Shown in pieces: positions 36,354 to 45,319 of a stretch of DNA of 64,000 nucleotides. The translations under genes and the position numbers were made by a program. Origin of the DNA: Bradyrhizobium sp. SRL28 (GTDB lineage: Bacteria > Pseudomonadota > Alphaproteobacteria > Rhizobiales > Xanthobacteraceae); assembly GCF_018596315.1 (NCBI RefSeq), contig NZ_JAHEAG010000002.1, positions 558,001 through 622,000 of the forward strand. The letters are read 5' to 3'. How positions within the stretch are numbered: position 1 is the first letter of the stretch; each line of letters begins with the position of its first letter. The notes beneath the pieces were generated by a model. That model was given only the letters and a program-made list of their open reading frames with translations, was not told where the DNA came from and did not search any database.

Positions 36354-38180
36354 CTAAGCTGCATTGGCAGGCGAAGCACCCGTTGTTTGGTACTGAATGC
36401 GATGAAGTTCGGCGTAGACGCCGCCGAGCGCAAGCAGCGCGCTATGCGAACCTTCCTCGGCAACAACGCCGTCTTTGAGGACAACGATCTTGTCCGCCTC
36501 GCTGATGGTGCTCAGGCGATGGGCGATCATGATGACCGTGCGGCCTTTCATCAACTCTCGCAGGGCGTCAATCACGAGGTGCTCCGATTCGGTGTCGAGT
36601 GCAGCCGTGGGCTCGTCCAGGATCATGATCGGGCTGTTGCGAATGACGGCGCGCGCAATGCCAATGCGTTGACGCTGGCCGCCAGAAAGCGTGTCCCCGC
36701 GTTCGCCGACGACAGTGTCGTAACCATGGGGCATGCGGCCGATGAATTCATCGGCATTGGCTACTTTCGCTGCGGCAACGACTTCTTCGTCGGTTGCGCC
36801 GGGGCGCCCGTAAGCAATGTTTTCGCGGATTGTCCCGCGGAACAGAACCGTCTCCTGCAACACGAAGCCAACCTGGGCCCGCAGCGCCTCCAGCTTGAAG
36901 GTTGCAACGTCGACACCATCGATCAAAATGCGTCCACCCTTGGGATCGTAAAAGCGAGGGACCAGACTCAGCACAGTGGACTTGCCCGAGCCGGTTGGTC
37001 CGACAATGCCCACGACCTGACCGGGTTCGATCTTGAACGAAACATCCCGCAGCACCTGGGTCTCATCGTCGTAGCCAAACGCGATGTTCTCGAATGTAAT
37101 TGCGCCATTGACCCGGCCAGGATCGGTTGCTTCCGGGTGTTCGCGAATGATTTCATCTGCCGATAGTATTTTCTGGATACGTTCGAGCGCGACCGTGGTC
37201 TGCGCAATCGCGCTGGTCATGCTGGCGAGGTCTTTTACGGGCTTGAAGAACTTTGCAAGGTAGGCGAGATAAACCGTAAGAGCGCCCGCTGTCATGGTCC
37301 CCGCGACGATGAGTGCCGTTCCTCGCCACAGGACGATCGCGGTGCAGATCGCGACTACGATGCTGACCATAGGCGACAGGAGGGATTTTACCTGCCGGGC
37401 CTTGAGAGCAGCCTCGACTGTGGCGTGGCTCGCGGCTTCGAGATGGGCGAGTTCAAGATCCTGTCGTCCGAATGCTTTTATGGCTCGAACCGATCCTAGC
37501 CCTTCCTGAACAACTGCGACGACTTCGCTCTGCCTGGCGCGGACAGTGCGCGTAACTTCCTTCACGGCCCTCTTGAAATGCATGACTGCTATCAGAAGGA
37601 AGGGCGTAATGGCGAGGGCGATCAGGGTGAAGTCCCAATCCAGCCAGAACATCAAGCCGATCATGAAGACGATGGTGATGATGTCCACGATGATGCTCAG
37701 CGTCGACGAAGACGCAAAGCTCTGGATCGTCGCGACGTCGCTGGTAATGGTGGACATCAGCGCGCCGGTCTTTGCCGTGTCGTAGAACCGCAGCGAAAGG
37801 CGATGGAGATGCTCGTAAATGCGGATCCGCAGATCATTGGCGACCCACTGTCCAACGCTTGTCGTGTAGTAATTGTCGATATAAGTCGCGACCGCACCGA
37901 TAATCGCGATAACCAGCGTGGCGACGCCGGCGAACAGTGCGACGCCAAGCGTGTGCCGTCCAAAGCCGTAGTCGTGCGCCCACTCCAGCCAATGAGGCAG
38001 ATGGTGCTTGCCGAGTGCATCGTCGAGCACAAGCTTTAGCGGCCACGGTGCGGCCAGACTTGCAGCAATCTCGGCCAGCATCGCAATAAAGACAATTGCG
38101 AGCCAACCCCGGTAAGGCCGAAGAAGCCCAAGCACCAAGCGTGTCATTCGCTCGCTCCGTAGAAAGGACTTTTTCAACAC
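36354..38180 (-). CDS. ABC exporter, fused permease and ATPase
   Basis: A 608-residue half-transporter that would act as a dimer. Six membrane helices occupy about residues 25-320 (ABC_membrane). The nucleotide-binding domain has Walker A GPTGSGKST, the Q-loop FVLQETVLFRGTIRENIAYG, the signature LSGGQRQRIGIARA, Walker B IMILDEPTAALD and the H-loop IAHRLST. An alternative start at 38147 drops 11 residues. It resembles lipid A or multidrug flippases (MsbA/LmrA-like). No regulator or outer-membrane partner is adjacent. No island motif lies before this gene, unlike many neighbours. Confidence 0.9.
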   Translation of the reverse strand: MLKKSFLRSERMTRLVLGLLRPYRGWLAIVFIAMLAEIAASLAAPWPLKLVLDDALGKHHLPHWLEWAHDYGFGRHTLGVALFAGVATLVIAIIGAVATYIDNYYTTSVGQWVANDLRIRIYEHLHRLSLRFYDTAKTGALMSTITSDVATIQSFASSSTLSIIVDIITIVFMIGLMFWLDWDFTLIALAITPFLLIAVMHFKRAVKEVTRTVRARQSEVVAVVQEGLGSVRAIKAFGRQDLELAHLEAASHATVEAALKARQVKSLLSPMVSIVVAICTAIVLWRGTALIVAGTMTAGALTVYLAYLAKFFKPVKDLASMTSAIAQTTVALERIQKILSADEIIREHPEATDPGRVNGAITFENIAFGYDDETQVLRDVSFKIEPGQVVGIVGPTGSGKSTVLSLVPRFYDPKGGRILIDGVDVATFKLEALRAQVGFVLQETVLFRGTIRENIAYGRPGATDEEVVAAAKVANADEFIGRMPHGYDTVVGERGDTLSGGQRQRIGIARAVIRNSPIMILDEPTAALDTESEHLVIDALRELMKGRTVIMIAHRLSTISEADKIVVLKDGVVAEEGSHSALLALGGVYAELHRIQYQTTGASPANAA

Positions 38181-38350
38181 AATCGAGCCAAAGCGGACAT
38201 TTCCGCTTCGGCCGAAAGTTACTCCGATCGGGCATTCTCAGGAGGTATCATCCCCGAGGAGAAATCCTAGAACGCAAACGAGGTTTTGCAAGGTTCAAAT
38301 GACATCGATAGAAGCCGCTCCGATCGAACCATTCAGTCGCCAGAATGAAT

Positions 38351-38827
38351 TCAGCGCGCGGCACGCAGTTGAAGATGTGAGAGGCCGAGCGTGACATTCA
38401 GGGCAACCGATCCTTCGACGGAGACCGGTTGCAAAGCGAAGCTCCGTCCAGACCCTCCGATCAACACGTTGACGCCGGCTCCCAGACCCATGCCAACCTC
38501 CCCGGTGGCACCGACGTATTCGCCAGCGAGGGCTCCCGGTGGAGGGCCGGCGGTGGGCGCGAGCACGGCCCAGCCCAGCACGCCGCCTGCCGAAATGCCG
38601 ATATCGACACCTACGGTATTGAGCGCGCCCTCATAGAGCTGCAGCGGCAATGGCGGGTTTTGAATGAAACGGCACTCCATGGATTGATGACCGAAGATGA
38701 CGAAGCCAATGCTTGGGTTAAGCTTGCACGTCAGCATTCCTACCTGCGTCCAGGTCTTGGGCGCCTGGGCCATCGCCGCCTGAGCGCCCGTCAAGAGAGC
38801 CGCTGCGAGGATCAAGGATCGAAGCAT
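38351..38827 (-). CDS. Secreted DUF992 protein
   Basis: A 158-residue protein from ATG 38827, with a signal peptide (MLRSLILAAALLTGAQAAMA-QAP). The mature part has the DUF992 pattern: VGMLTCKLNPSIGFVIFGHQSMECRF with two Cys that can pair, and GVDIGISAGGVLGWAVLAPT and GEYVGATGEVGMGLGAGVNVLIGGSGRSFALQPVSVEG, alternating small and hydrophobic residues that suggest a small beta structure. DUF992 proteins are common periplasmic or outer-membrane proteins of Rhizobiales with no known function. It lies 55 bases after the gene at 38883 on the same strand and may share its transcript. Confidence 0.8.
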   Translation of the reverse strand: MLRSLILAAALLTGAQAAMAQAPKTWTQVGMLTCKLNPSIGFVIFGHQSMECRFIQNPPLPLQLYEGALNTVGVDIGISAGGVLGWAVLAPTAGPPPGALAGEYVGATGEVGMGLGAGVNVLIGGSGRSFALQPVSVEGSVALNVTLGLSHLQLRAAR

Positions 38828-38882
38828 TTCGTTCTCCGTGGTGCGCTGTTGATTGTTTGATAGGACGTTCGCGACGGCTACC

Positions 38883-39671
38883 TCAGTAGCAGGGCGGATA
38901 CGGATAATAGCCGCAGGTGGCGCCATAGTAGGGATAGGTGCTGGCTGCCGCCGCACCCAGTGCAGCCCCACCCACCGCGGCGGCACCGACCGCTGCAGCA
39001 CCGTAGCCTCCGCGATAGAAGGCACCGCGCGCGACGTAGGGACGACGCCAGGCGCCGGCTGCGCCGACACCCCCGACCCGCGCGTAGCCGCCGCGGACGC
39101 CCGCAGCGTGGAAGCCGCCCATGCCGCCCGCGTGGAAGCCACCAGCGTGAAAGCCGCCGAAACCGAAGCGGTCGATGAAGAGTGCCGCGGGTCCGTCGCC
39201 GCCGGCCAGATCGCCTTCGAGCACGTCCACATCGAAGATCAGCCGGTCGCCCTCGAGCTTCGCGGTCTTCAGCACCACAACGGCATCGCGGATTTTCGAC
39301 CCGTCCGTGCTGAACACGGAGACGGTGGCGTTCGGCGGATCCTTGGTAAAGCTCTCATCGCTGGCATTGCTTGGCGACCATTCCTCCAGCAGGTCGGCCG
39401 TGAGCGAATGCCCTGCCGCCCGCACCGGGCGGTCCGCGAAAACGATCGAGTTGGGCGCCACGCCGGTGAGCGTTAGCTTCCCGCCCTGCAGGCTGGCGCC
39501 GCGGGCGTTCATGACGATCAATGACGGCACAATCTCCGGCTTGGCCTGGCCAATCGTCTTCTGCAGCGGCATGTGCTGCGGCGTCGAAGGCGTGGTCTGG
39601 GCCAGCGCCGGGGCTGCCCCGCAGAGCAGGAGGGCGATGATCATGCAGCTTGTTCGACTCTTCTTGGCCAT
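38883..39671 (-). CDS. Secreted protein with Gly/Ala-rich C-terminus
   Basis: A 262-residue protein from ATG 39671, with AAGGAG upstream and a signal peptide ending at ALA-QTT. The first 150 mature residues look folded: a LTLTGVAPNSIVFADRPVRAAGH stretch, and DGSKIRDAVVVLKTAKLEGDRLIFDVDVLEGDL. The last 90 residues are Gly/Ala/Tyr-rich with GGFHAGGFHAGGMGGFHAAG repeats and a TYPYYGATCGYYPYPPCY ending, so this part is probably disordered and surface active. I do not know a function. Extending the frame upstream would translate a (GA)n microsatellite into Arg-Glu repeats, which is not credible. Island motif copy c lies 271 bases upstream, beyond the microsatellite. Confidence 0.75.
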   Translation of the reverse strand: MAKKSRTSCMIIALLLCGAAPALAQTTPSTPQHMPLQKTIGQAKPEIVPSLIVMNARGASLQGGKLTLTGVAPNSIVFADRPVRAAGHSLTADLLEEWSPSNASDESFTKDPPNATVSVFSTDGSKIRDAVVVLKTAKLEGDRLIFDVDVLEGDLAGGDGPAALFIDRFGFGGFHAGGFHAGGMGGFHAAGVRGGYARVGGVGAAGAWRRPYVARGAFYRGGYGAAAVGAAAVGGAALGAAAASTYPYYGATCGYYPYPPCY

Positions 39672-39786
39672 GAGGATCTCCTTGCCGTGATTGCACAGAG
39701 CTTGTGGTGCAGGGTTGACATCCCTCAAACGACATAGGCGAGGAGCACGTTGCTTCGCCGTCTTGCGGAACGTCCCGTAAAAGTCG

Positions 39787-39874
<88 letters not shown>

Positions 39875-39941
39875 CCCGGTTACACGCGGATAGTCGCTTC
39901 AAGATTGCTTGCGAGAGATTGGTCGAAGCGCCGCGCATACG

Positions 39942-39956
39942 CTATGCAATTTCGGC
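39942..39956 (-). promoter_or_regulatory. Island motif copy c (GCCGAAATTGCATAG)
   Basis: A perfect consensus copy pointing at the secreted-protein gene at 39671. Eighteen bases further in gene sense comes ACCAATCT (39923 down to 39916). The same second block at the same 18-base spacing follows copies e and g. Confidence 0.65.
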
Positions 39957-40172
39957 CCTTCTAACGCTGGAAATCCCCATGATCCCGCATTGTAAGGCGA
40001 GCAAGTTTTGCGGAAGCAGAAAATAGTTGCCGCCCCCACGCCACTGGCATGCATTGGCATTCGGCAGGCGCTGGCCCTTGGGGGTGAGCAAAAGCGAAAC
40101 AGAAGCCGCCGGGAAGACGTTGGATTCTCATGGGTGAGTCGCGTCATAGCGATCAGCGGCTGAATATTCTCA

Positions 40173-40475
40173 TCATCTCGGGGGCGGCCCAATCGGAAGT
40201 GGCCCACCCATGCCCGTTCGTTCTTGCGGAGAAGGTGGCGCAGCGTTGGCGCTGGGTCGGTACCAAGGATTGGCCAGGCATTCGGCGTCGGTGCCGGAAG
40301 CCGAGGCCTGGCAGGTCGCTAGGCTGTTAAAAGAGCAGCCGCTCCATCCGGGATTGTCCATGCCCTGGATGCAAAAAGGATATTGCGATATGCCGGTTTG
40401 GGCAGAAGCCGGAACATGATCGATCGTCCAGAATCCTGCTGCAGCGAGCAGCGCGGTGAGGGGTACACGGATCAT
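40173..40475 (-). CDS. Small secreted DUF3551 protein
   Basis: A 100-residue protein. A signal peptide (MIRVPLTALLAAAGFWTIDHVPASA) is followed by the Cys-rich DUF3551 core: YPFCIQGMDNPGWSGCSFNSLATCQASASGTDAECLANPWY, with four Cys that can form two disulfides. The tail is Pro-rich. DUF3551 is a large family of small periplasmic proteins in Bradyrhizobium and relatives, function unknown. Its ATG overlaps the stop of a short upstream frame (ATGA). Island motif copy d lies 150 bases upstream. Confidence 0.82.
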   Translation of the reverse strand: MIRVPLTALLAAAGFWTIDHVPASAQTGISQYPFCIQGMDNPGWSGCSFNSLATCQASASGTDAECLANPWYRPSANAAPPSPQERTGMGGPLPIGPPPR

Positions 40476-40576
40476 TTCCGCACCTTCATGGCTGGAGGGG
40501 CGCTCTTCTCTGGAGCCTTGGGCATCGATGGCAGGGACGAGCCAGCAAGCGCACTAATCAGCTCGACCTTGTTCAC
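40472..40576 (-). CDS. Possible 34-codon leader ORF coupled to the DUF3551 gene
   Basis: A frame from GTG 40576 to TGA 40472-40474 encodes 34 residues (VNKVELISALAGSSLPSMPK and on). Its stop overlaps the DUF3551 start in an ATGA, a layout typical of translational coupling. The frame stays open upstream to a TAG inside island motif copy d. The composition is protein-like, but I know no homologue. It may be a leader peptide or simply chance. Confidence 0.3.
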   Translation of the reverse strand: MNKVELISALAGSSLPSMPKAPEKSAPPAMKVRK

Positions 40577-40624
40577 GCGTCCGACCGCTTTCTGGACGGA
40601 GACTATTCGCTCTTCAATCGTTCG

Positions 40625-40639
40625 CTATGCAAATTCGGC
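40625..40639 (-). promoter_or_regulatory. Island motif copy d (GCCGAATTTGCATAG)
   Basis: A full-consensus copy facing the DUF3551 gene (start 40475) and its possible leader ORF. The rest of the gap up to 41037 holds no supported gene; a half-motif, gccgaaa, occurs near 40913 upstream of the outer-membrane gene but lacks GCATAG. Confidence 0.6.
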
Positions 40640-41037
40640 ATCCTGTCGAAGGATCTGCAACGGCCTACCCAGCGGCATTATGAGGAACCAAGCAAGACGG
40701 CCCGGCTCGCATCCGATAAGGTGCCAATTGGAGACATCGCACGTTCGATTTGGGGTGGTCTCAAACTGAGGCGGGCCCTCTCGTATCCCCGGCAGGTCCG
40801 CACCGGGCCTAGCCATCCGCACTGGCATTGCGTCTGATACGACAGCAACGGTGACGGGATTAGAAGGGCTTGAACGCGGTGCTGCTATATGGAAGTGGCC
40901 CAACCTCGTTGTTGCCGAAAAGTCACCGGAGCGAAGATTGCACGCATGGTTTTGGCGCGATCAATGAAGTCGGTTGGAGAGAATGTGCTCCTTGCAATAC
41001 ACTTCGGAGTCGTGGGTCGCATCTTCAGGAGGCGACA

Positions 41038-42480
41038 GTGCAGAAAATTGTCCTTGCGGGCATCGCTGCTGCAGGATTGTTGAGCGGGCCTGCTCTTGCA
41101 TCGGACTTGCCTGCCAAACCCCCGCTGTACAAAGCTCCAATCGCAGCGCCGCCCTACAATTGGTCGGGGCTTTATGTGGGCGCCAACTTCGGCGGGGGAT
41201 GGTCCAACGGCAGCCTGAACATTCCTGGCAACAATCTGTATGGCGGCCTGAGCGAATTCATTGGCGGCGTGCAGGCGGGCTATAATTTCCAGGCCGGTCA
41301 CTTTCTATTTGGTGTCGAAGGTGATTTCGATGGTGCCAGCTTTAGTCATCCGGCCCTTTCTACTCCAACGCTAGGTTATGTGGACCAGCGCTGGATCGGC
41401 ACCGTGGCGGGCCGCGTTGGCCTCGTGAATGACCGTTGGCTCGTATTCGCCAAGCTTGGCGGCGGCTGGGTGCACAGCAACGCTACTTTGAACCTCCCTG
41501 GCATAGTCTGGAACGGATCCAACACCAGCAGTGGCTGGTTAGTTGGCGGCGGCCTCGAATACGGTTTCAAGTCGCATTGGACGGTCAAACTCGAATACGA
41601 TTATCTCGGGCTATCAAACTGGAATTCTCCCACGGTCCCTTCGGTGGCTTTGAACCGCGACCTTCAAATGGTCAAAGCCGGGATCAATTATAAATTCCAG
41701 AGCGGCGTTTCCGCTGCGGCCGAGCCATCGACCGCTGGGGGCTCTCATGAGCCTTCGGAAGACCTTCAGAAGGCATCACAAAACCCGATCGCGGACCTGG
41801 TCAGCGTGCCGTTCCAAAGCAACACCAATTTCAACGCCGGGCCGTTCAATCGCACCCAGGAAGTATTCAACATTCAGCCCGTCGTGCCGATGCACTTGAG
41901 CGATGACTGGAACCTGATCTCACGCACCATCATTCCGTTGGTGAGCCAGCCGAACCCGTTCTTCGACAGCAACACCAATGGCATTGGCGACATTACCCAA
42001 TCGTTGTTTTTTTCCCCAACACACCCGGGCAAGCTCATCTGGGGCGTCGGTCCAGTCTTCACCGTTCCGTCCGCCAACGATCCATTCCTTGGGACCGGCA
42101 AATTCCTGTTCGGTCCGACGGCCGTTTTCCTGACTACACCGGGGCATTGGGTGATCGGCGTATTGCTCAATAACCAGTGGTCGATCGGCGGCAATCCACT
42201 GCGACCGCCGGTCAACACCTTTCTCGCCCAGCCCTTCCTCAACTACAACATGGCGCACGGTTGGTACTTGACCACAGCCCCCATCATCACCTCGAACTGG
42301 CTCGCGCCATCGGGCGAGCAGTGGACTGTGCCGGTCGGAGGCGGCTTCGGTCGCGTTTTCAGAATGGGTGATCAACCAGTGAATGCATCGATTGCCGCCT
42401 ATTACAACGCGATACGTCCGACCGGCACTCCGGCGTGGCAACTGCGGGCTTCTATCGCGCTCCTGTTCCCTGTCAAATAA
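41038..42480 (+). CDS. Outer-membrane protein with two fused beta-barrel domains
   Basis: About 480 residues from a GTG at 41038, with AGGAGG six bases upstream. A signal peptide ends at ALA-SDL. Residues about 40-235 are an Omp25/RopB-like eight-strand barrel: YNWSGLYVGANFGGGWSNG, GVQAGYNFQAGHFLFGVEGDF, LEYGFKSHWTVKLEYDYLGL, VKAGINYKF. After a 30-residue linker rich in Ser/Glu, residues about 265-480 form a second barrel of the kind found in predicted transporters near aromatic-degradation genes: IADLVSVPFQSNTNFNAGPFNRTQEVFNIQPVVPM, then LLNNQWSIGG and LRASIALLFPVK with a C-terminal aromatic/hydrophobic ending. Such a tandem of two usually separate barrels is unusual. Confidence 0.82.
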   Translation: MQKIVLAGIAAAGLLSGPALASDLPAKPPLYKAPIAAPPYNWSGLYVGANFGGGWSNGSLNIPGNNLYGGLSEFIGGVQAGYNFQAGHFLFGVEGDFDGASFSHPALSTPTLGYVDQRWIGTVAGRVGLVNDRWLVFAKLGGGWVHSNATLNLPGIVWNGSNTSSGWLVGGGLEYGFKSHWTVKLEYDYLGLSNWNSPTVPSVALNRDLQMVKAGINYKFQSGVSAAAEPSTAGGSHEPSEDLQKASQNPIADLVSVPFQSNTNFNAGPFNRTQEVFNIQPVVPMHLSDDWNLISRTIIPLVSQPNPFFDSNTNGIGDITQSLFFSPTHPGKLIWGVGPVFTVPSANDPFLGTGKFLFGPTAVFLTTPGHWVIGVLLNNQWSIGGNPLRPPVNTFLAQPFLNYNMAHGWYLTTAPIITSNWLAPSGEQWTVPVGGGFGRVFRMGDQPVNASIAAYYNAIRPTGTPAWQLRASIALLFPVK

Positions 42481-42587
42481 CAAGGCGGCCGGGGGCGTAA
42501 CCTGCACCATCCGATTTCGGCCCCATGCCGCTTTCAACCAAGGGCAATAGCGCGTTGGGAAATCTCGCTCGATCTCGGCAATAAGAT

Positions 42588-42602
42588 GCCGAAAGTGCAT
42601 AG
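42588..42602 (+). promoter_or_regulatory. Island motif copy e (GCCGAAAGTGCATAG)
   Basis: This matches the consensus at all but one position (G for T at position 9). It faces the antiporter gene, 224 bases away. ACCAACTT begins 18 bases after it (42621-42628). The following bases resemble those after copy c over about 45 positions, so the two promoters may be related by duplication. The remainder of the gap at 42481-42825 shows no gene. Confidence 0.6.
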
Positions 42603-42825
42603 CGTATACGCTGCGTTTGGACCAACTTCTTGCGAAAACCTTCAAACGAGCCACCCGCGTCAGCGCTGTCGGCCTTTGGCATAGCCATACGTAGCTACGG
42701 TGGTTGACGCTGGAGCGGTCAGCGGGGGCCGTCTCGCTCCGCTTGGCGGACTGCGCCGTAAGGACGATTCTGGAGGCAATCGTGCTGATGACACGAGCGC
42801 AGTGTCGTGGGGGTACCGTCGGAAG

Positions 42826-44049
42826 ATGATCGACTTTCTCCGGGACTACCTTTTCACCATGCCGGTGCTCGCGAAGTTCGCGGTAGGGATGGTGATGCTT
42901 GTCGTTATCCCGCGCCTTTCCCGTCGGGCGCACATTCCTGCAACTGTGGGGCTGCTACTTGGCGGCGTTATCGCCGGCCCGTATGTTCTCGACATATTTG
43001 GCAAGGTCCGGCCGATCGCAGATTTCCTGGCGGAGCTAGGCAAACTGCTCCTGATGTTTTTCGCGGGCCTGGAAATCAATCTCGCGTTGTTTCGGCGAGC
43101 TCGTCACCGCTCGATTGCCCTTGGCATCGCCACAACCGTGTTTCCTCTGTTGCTCGGCACCATCGTTGGGCTTTCTTTCGGCTACGGCGTAGTTCCGGCA
43201 ATCGTGATTGGGTCGCTGCTAGCTTCGCACACACTGCTTGGGCTAGCCATCGTGAACCGGCTAGGCTTGGGAAGCTTGGAGTCGGTGACAGTTGCGGTCG
43301 GCGCCACGGTGATGTCCGACACCCTGTCGCTCGTGGTATTCGCGATTTGTATCTCGATCTACACGACCGGATTCTCGCCGGCGGGGCTCGCGCTGCTTCT
43401 CGCGGAAATCGTTGGCTATATCCTGCTGGTCTTGTTCGGCTTGAGCCGTCTCGGAGCCTACGTTCTCAAGCGAGTGGAGAACGAAGAGGACGCTTACTTC
43501 ATTCTTATGCTGAGCATCATGGCAATCGCAGGCGTACTTGCGGATGCGATCCAGCTGCCGGGCATCGTGGGGGCGTTCCTCGCAGGGCTCGCCATCAATG
43601 CCTCTGCACAGAAAGCACCCGCAAGTATCAAGCTTGAGTTTCTGAGCAAATCGTTCTTTATTCCCATTTTCTTCGTCGTTACCGGCTTCCTGATCGATCC
43701 GATCAAGTTTGTATTTGGGATTTTCGACGACTTCTTCCTCGTTGCCAGTATTGTTGCCGCCCTGCTTGTCGGCAAGTGGATAGCCGCCTGGGCCGTGGGT
43801 CACGTGTTCGGCTATAGCCCGAACGAACGACTAAACATCTGGTCGCTCACACTGCCGCAGGTTGCTGCCACGCTCGCCGCGACCCTGGTCGCCCACGACA
43901 CGCTCAATTCAGCCGGCCAGCGCCTCCTTGACGATCGCATGTTCAATGTCGTGCTTGTGCTGGTGTTCGTCACATCAGTGCTCGGTCCGGTGCTGACGGA
44001 GCGGTTTGCATCCCGTCTGAGTGCCGACAAGCGCGTTCTCACCGATTGA
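42826..44049 (+). CDS. Cation:proton antiporter (CPA2 family)
   Basis: A 407-residue inner-membrane protein starting at ATG 42826; the ATG at 42700 adds a polar, non-conserved stretch. About 12 membrane segments are visible. The CPA2 core has LLLGGVIAGPYVL, LGKLLLMFFAGLEINLALFRRA, GSLLASHTLLGLAIV and LPGIVGAFLAGLAINASA. It exchanges Na+ or K+ for protons and would serve pH or salt tolerance. The TrkA-N domain of longer KefB-type members is absent. It lies under island motif copy e. Confidence 0.87.
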   Translation: MIDFLRDYLFTMPVLAKFAVGMVMLVVIPRLSRRAHIPATVGLLLGGVIAGPYVLDIFGKVRPIADFLAELGKLLLMFFAGLEINLALFRRARHRSIALGIATTVFPLLLGTIVGLSFGYGVVPAIVIGSLLASHTLLGLAIVNRLGLGSLESVTVAVGATVMSDTLSLVVFAICISIYTTGFSPAGLALLLAEIVGYILLVLFGLSRLGAYVLKRVENEEDAYFILMLSIMAIAGVLADAIQLPGIVGAFLAGLAINASAQKAPASIKLEFLSKSFFIPIFFVVTGFLIDPIKFVFGIFDDFFLVASIVAALLVGKWIAAWAVGHVFGYSPNERLNIWSLTLPQVAATLAATLVAHDTLNSAGQRLLDDRMFNVVLVLVFVTSVLGPVLTERFASRLSADKRVLTD

Positions 44050-44282
44050 ACTTCAATGAGTTGCCACCGCTTAGTGTGTTATGAGCGAAAGAAAGTTCCC
44101 TGTTTGCTGCGATCCAAAAGGGAATTGGGGTCTTCGGTGCGAGCGGCTAGTAGTCGACTTCAAAGCTGCTGCCGGAAATCTGTCGGCGCTGCAGGTCCGT
44201 TTTCGCATAGACGATAGCAGTCCGTTCCCATTGAAATACTTGTCCTTCCGTCGCGCGGAAGACAGGATAAGGAGTTACGAGG

Positions 44283-44591
44283 ATGGCTATTTCAGTTTCG
44301 ATGATCGCCTTGAGTTCACAGCTGGTTGTCGCGGTTGCCAATGGAGTGCCGGTATTCGACGTTACACGTACATGCAAGCTCGACTTGGCCGCGACGGCAG
44401 GACTTTCGGACACTCAATCCGTAAATGCCTGCATAAGGGATGAAAAACGGGCACAGCGGCAACTCGGGAGCCAGTGGTCAAAATATCCGGCTTCGAGCAA
44501 GGCACAATGCATCCCGCAGGAAAGCGTCGGTCGCACTCCAAGTTATGTCAGCTTGCAAACGTGCCTGCAGATGATCCAGTGGGCTCGCTAG
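44283..44591 (+). CDS. Small secreted hypothetical protein
   Basis: A 102-residue protein with AAGGAG about ten bases before the ATG. The N-terminus (ISVSMIALSSQLVVAVANGVPVFD) looks like a signal peptide. The mature part has four Cys: VTRTCKLDLAATAGLSDTQSVNACIRDEKRAQRQLGSQW, then KAQCIPQESVGRTPSYVSLQTCLQMIQWAR. It belongs to a small family I recognise from Bradyrhizobium genomes as hypothetical, probably periplasmic and disulfide-bonded. An overlapping 120-codon frame at 44081 is not supported. Confidence 0.7.
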   Translation: MAISVSMIALSSQLVVAVANGVPVFDVTRTCKLDLAATAGLSDTQSVNACIRDEKRAQRQLGSQWSKYPASSKAQCIPQESVGRTPSYVSLQTCLQMIQWAR

Positions 44592-44629
44592 TTTGCCTTC
44601 GCTATAGCTTCCCTTGCACGGCATGAACC

Positions 44630-45139
44630 CTACTGACGCCGGGCGAGACTCTGTTGCTGTAGTGCGTCATCTATTGTCATCGCGATCCAGGCAGGACCCG
44701 AAAGGCCCTGCTTCTTGGCTGTGTCGCTGACCGCATCGACAATGTCGGGTGTGAGGGGCACGTTGATGATGACGTCCAAACCGCTTTCGAGGCTATAGAC
44801 CAACCTCGTGACCTGGCCGGAGAAGCGCGCGACACGCGCAGCTTTTTCAGCGTCGGTCAACGCGGCTTCTTGAACAACCAATGGACAGTAGGCACCGATA
44901 AGGTGATCAACTATCAGTCGCTTGGACATGCCTTCGCGCCGAAGGGTGGCTATCGTGTCGTTGAGTTGAATGATGTTGACCATTACGTTGGAACCAGGGA
45001 GCAGGCCTTTGATCTGCTCGAGCTTGGCTGGAGTGTTCGGCTTGAAAGGGGAAGGACATTCGAATTTGTCCGTAGCGACAGCCGGTACGACCACGAGCAT
45101 AGAGAAAGCGAGACTTAGCAAGTGTGAAAAGCGGGTCAT
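44630..45139 (-). CDS. Secreted hypothetical protein
   Basis: A 169-residue protein from ATG 45139; a longer frame to 45229 lacks a plausible signal peptide at its start. The signal is MTRFSHLLSLAFSMLVVVPAVA. The mature protein is mixed helical, with two Cys (FECPSP and AYCPLV) and repeated hydrophobic patches: VMVNIIQLNDTIATLRREGMSKRLIVDHLIGAYCPLV and VTRLVYSLESGLDVIINVPLTPDIVDAVSDTAKK. No family is recognised. It converges on the small gene at 44283, 39 bases away. Confidence 0.68.
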   Translation of the reverse strand: MTRFSHLLSLAFSMLVVVPAVATDKFECPSPFKPNTPAKLEQIKGLLPGSNVMVNIIQLNDTIATLRREGMSKRLIVDHLIGAYCPLVVQEAALTDAEKAARVARFSGQVTRLVYSLESGLDVIINVPLTPDIVDAVSDTAKKQGLSGPAWIAMTIDDALQQQSLARRQ

Positions 45140-45319
45140 GACATCTCTCCGGCCTTGGTGAGCGGTTACCCCTGAGTTCGAAAATCGAGTATCAGGTTTG
45201 CTCACCTCGTTTTCGAGTCGGGCATTCATGGATCATCTATCGTTCTGTCTCTCGGGGCCAACGTTTACGACGAGATGCAATCGAGCGAACACCAGTAGTT
45301 AAATTTCAGTACGCTCGCC

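Noticed and set aside
40913..40928. Half-motif gccgaaa upstream of the fused outer-membrane protein gene
   Set aside because: The GCATAG half is missing, so it was not counted as a motif copy. A similar half-site near 38210 is on the wrong strand for the ABC gene.
44081..44443. 120-codon plus-strand ORF
   Set aside because: It overlaps the better supported small secreted gene at 44283, which has a ribosome site, signal peptide and conserved Cys pattern.
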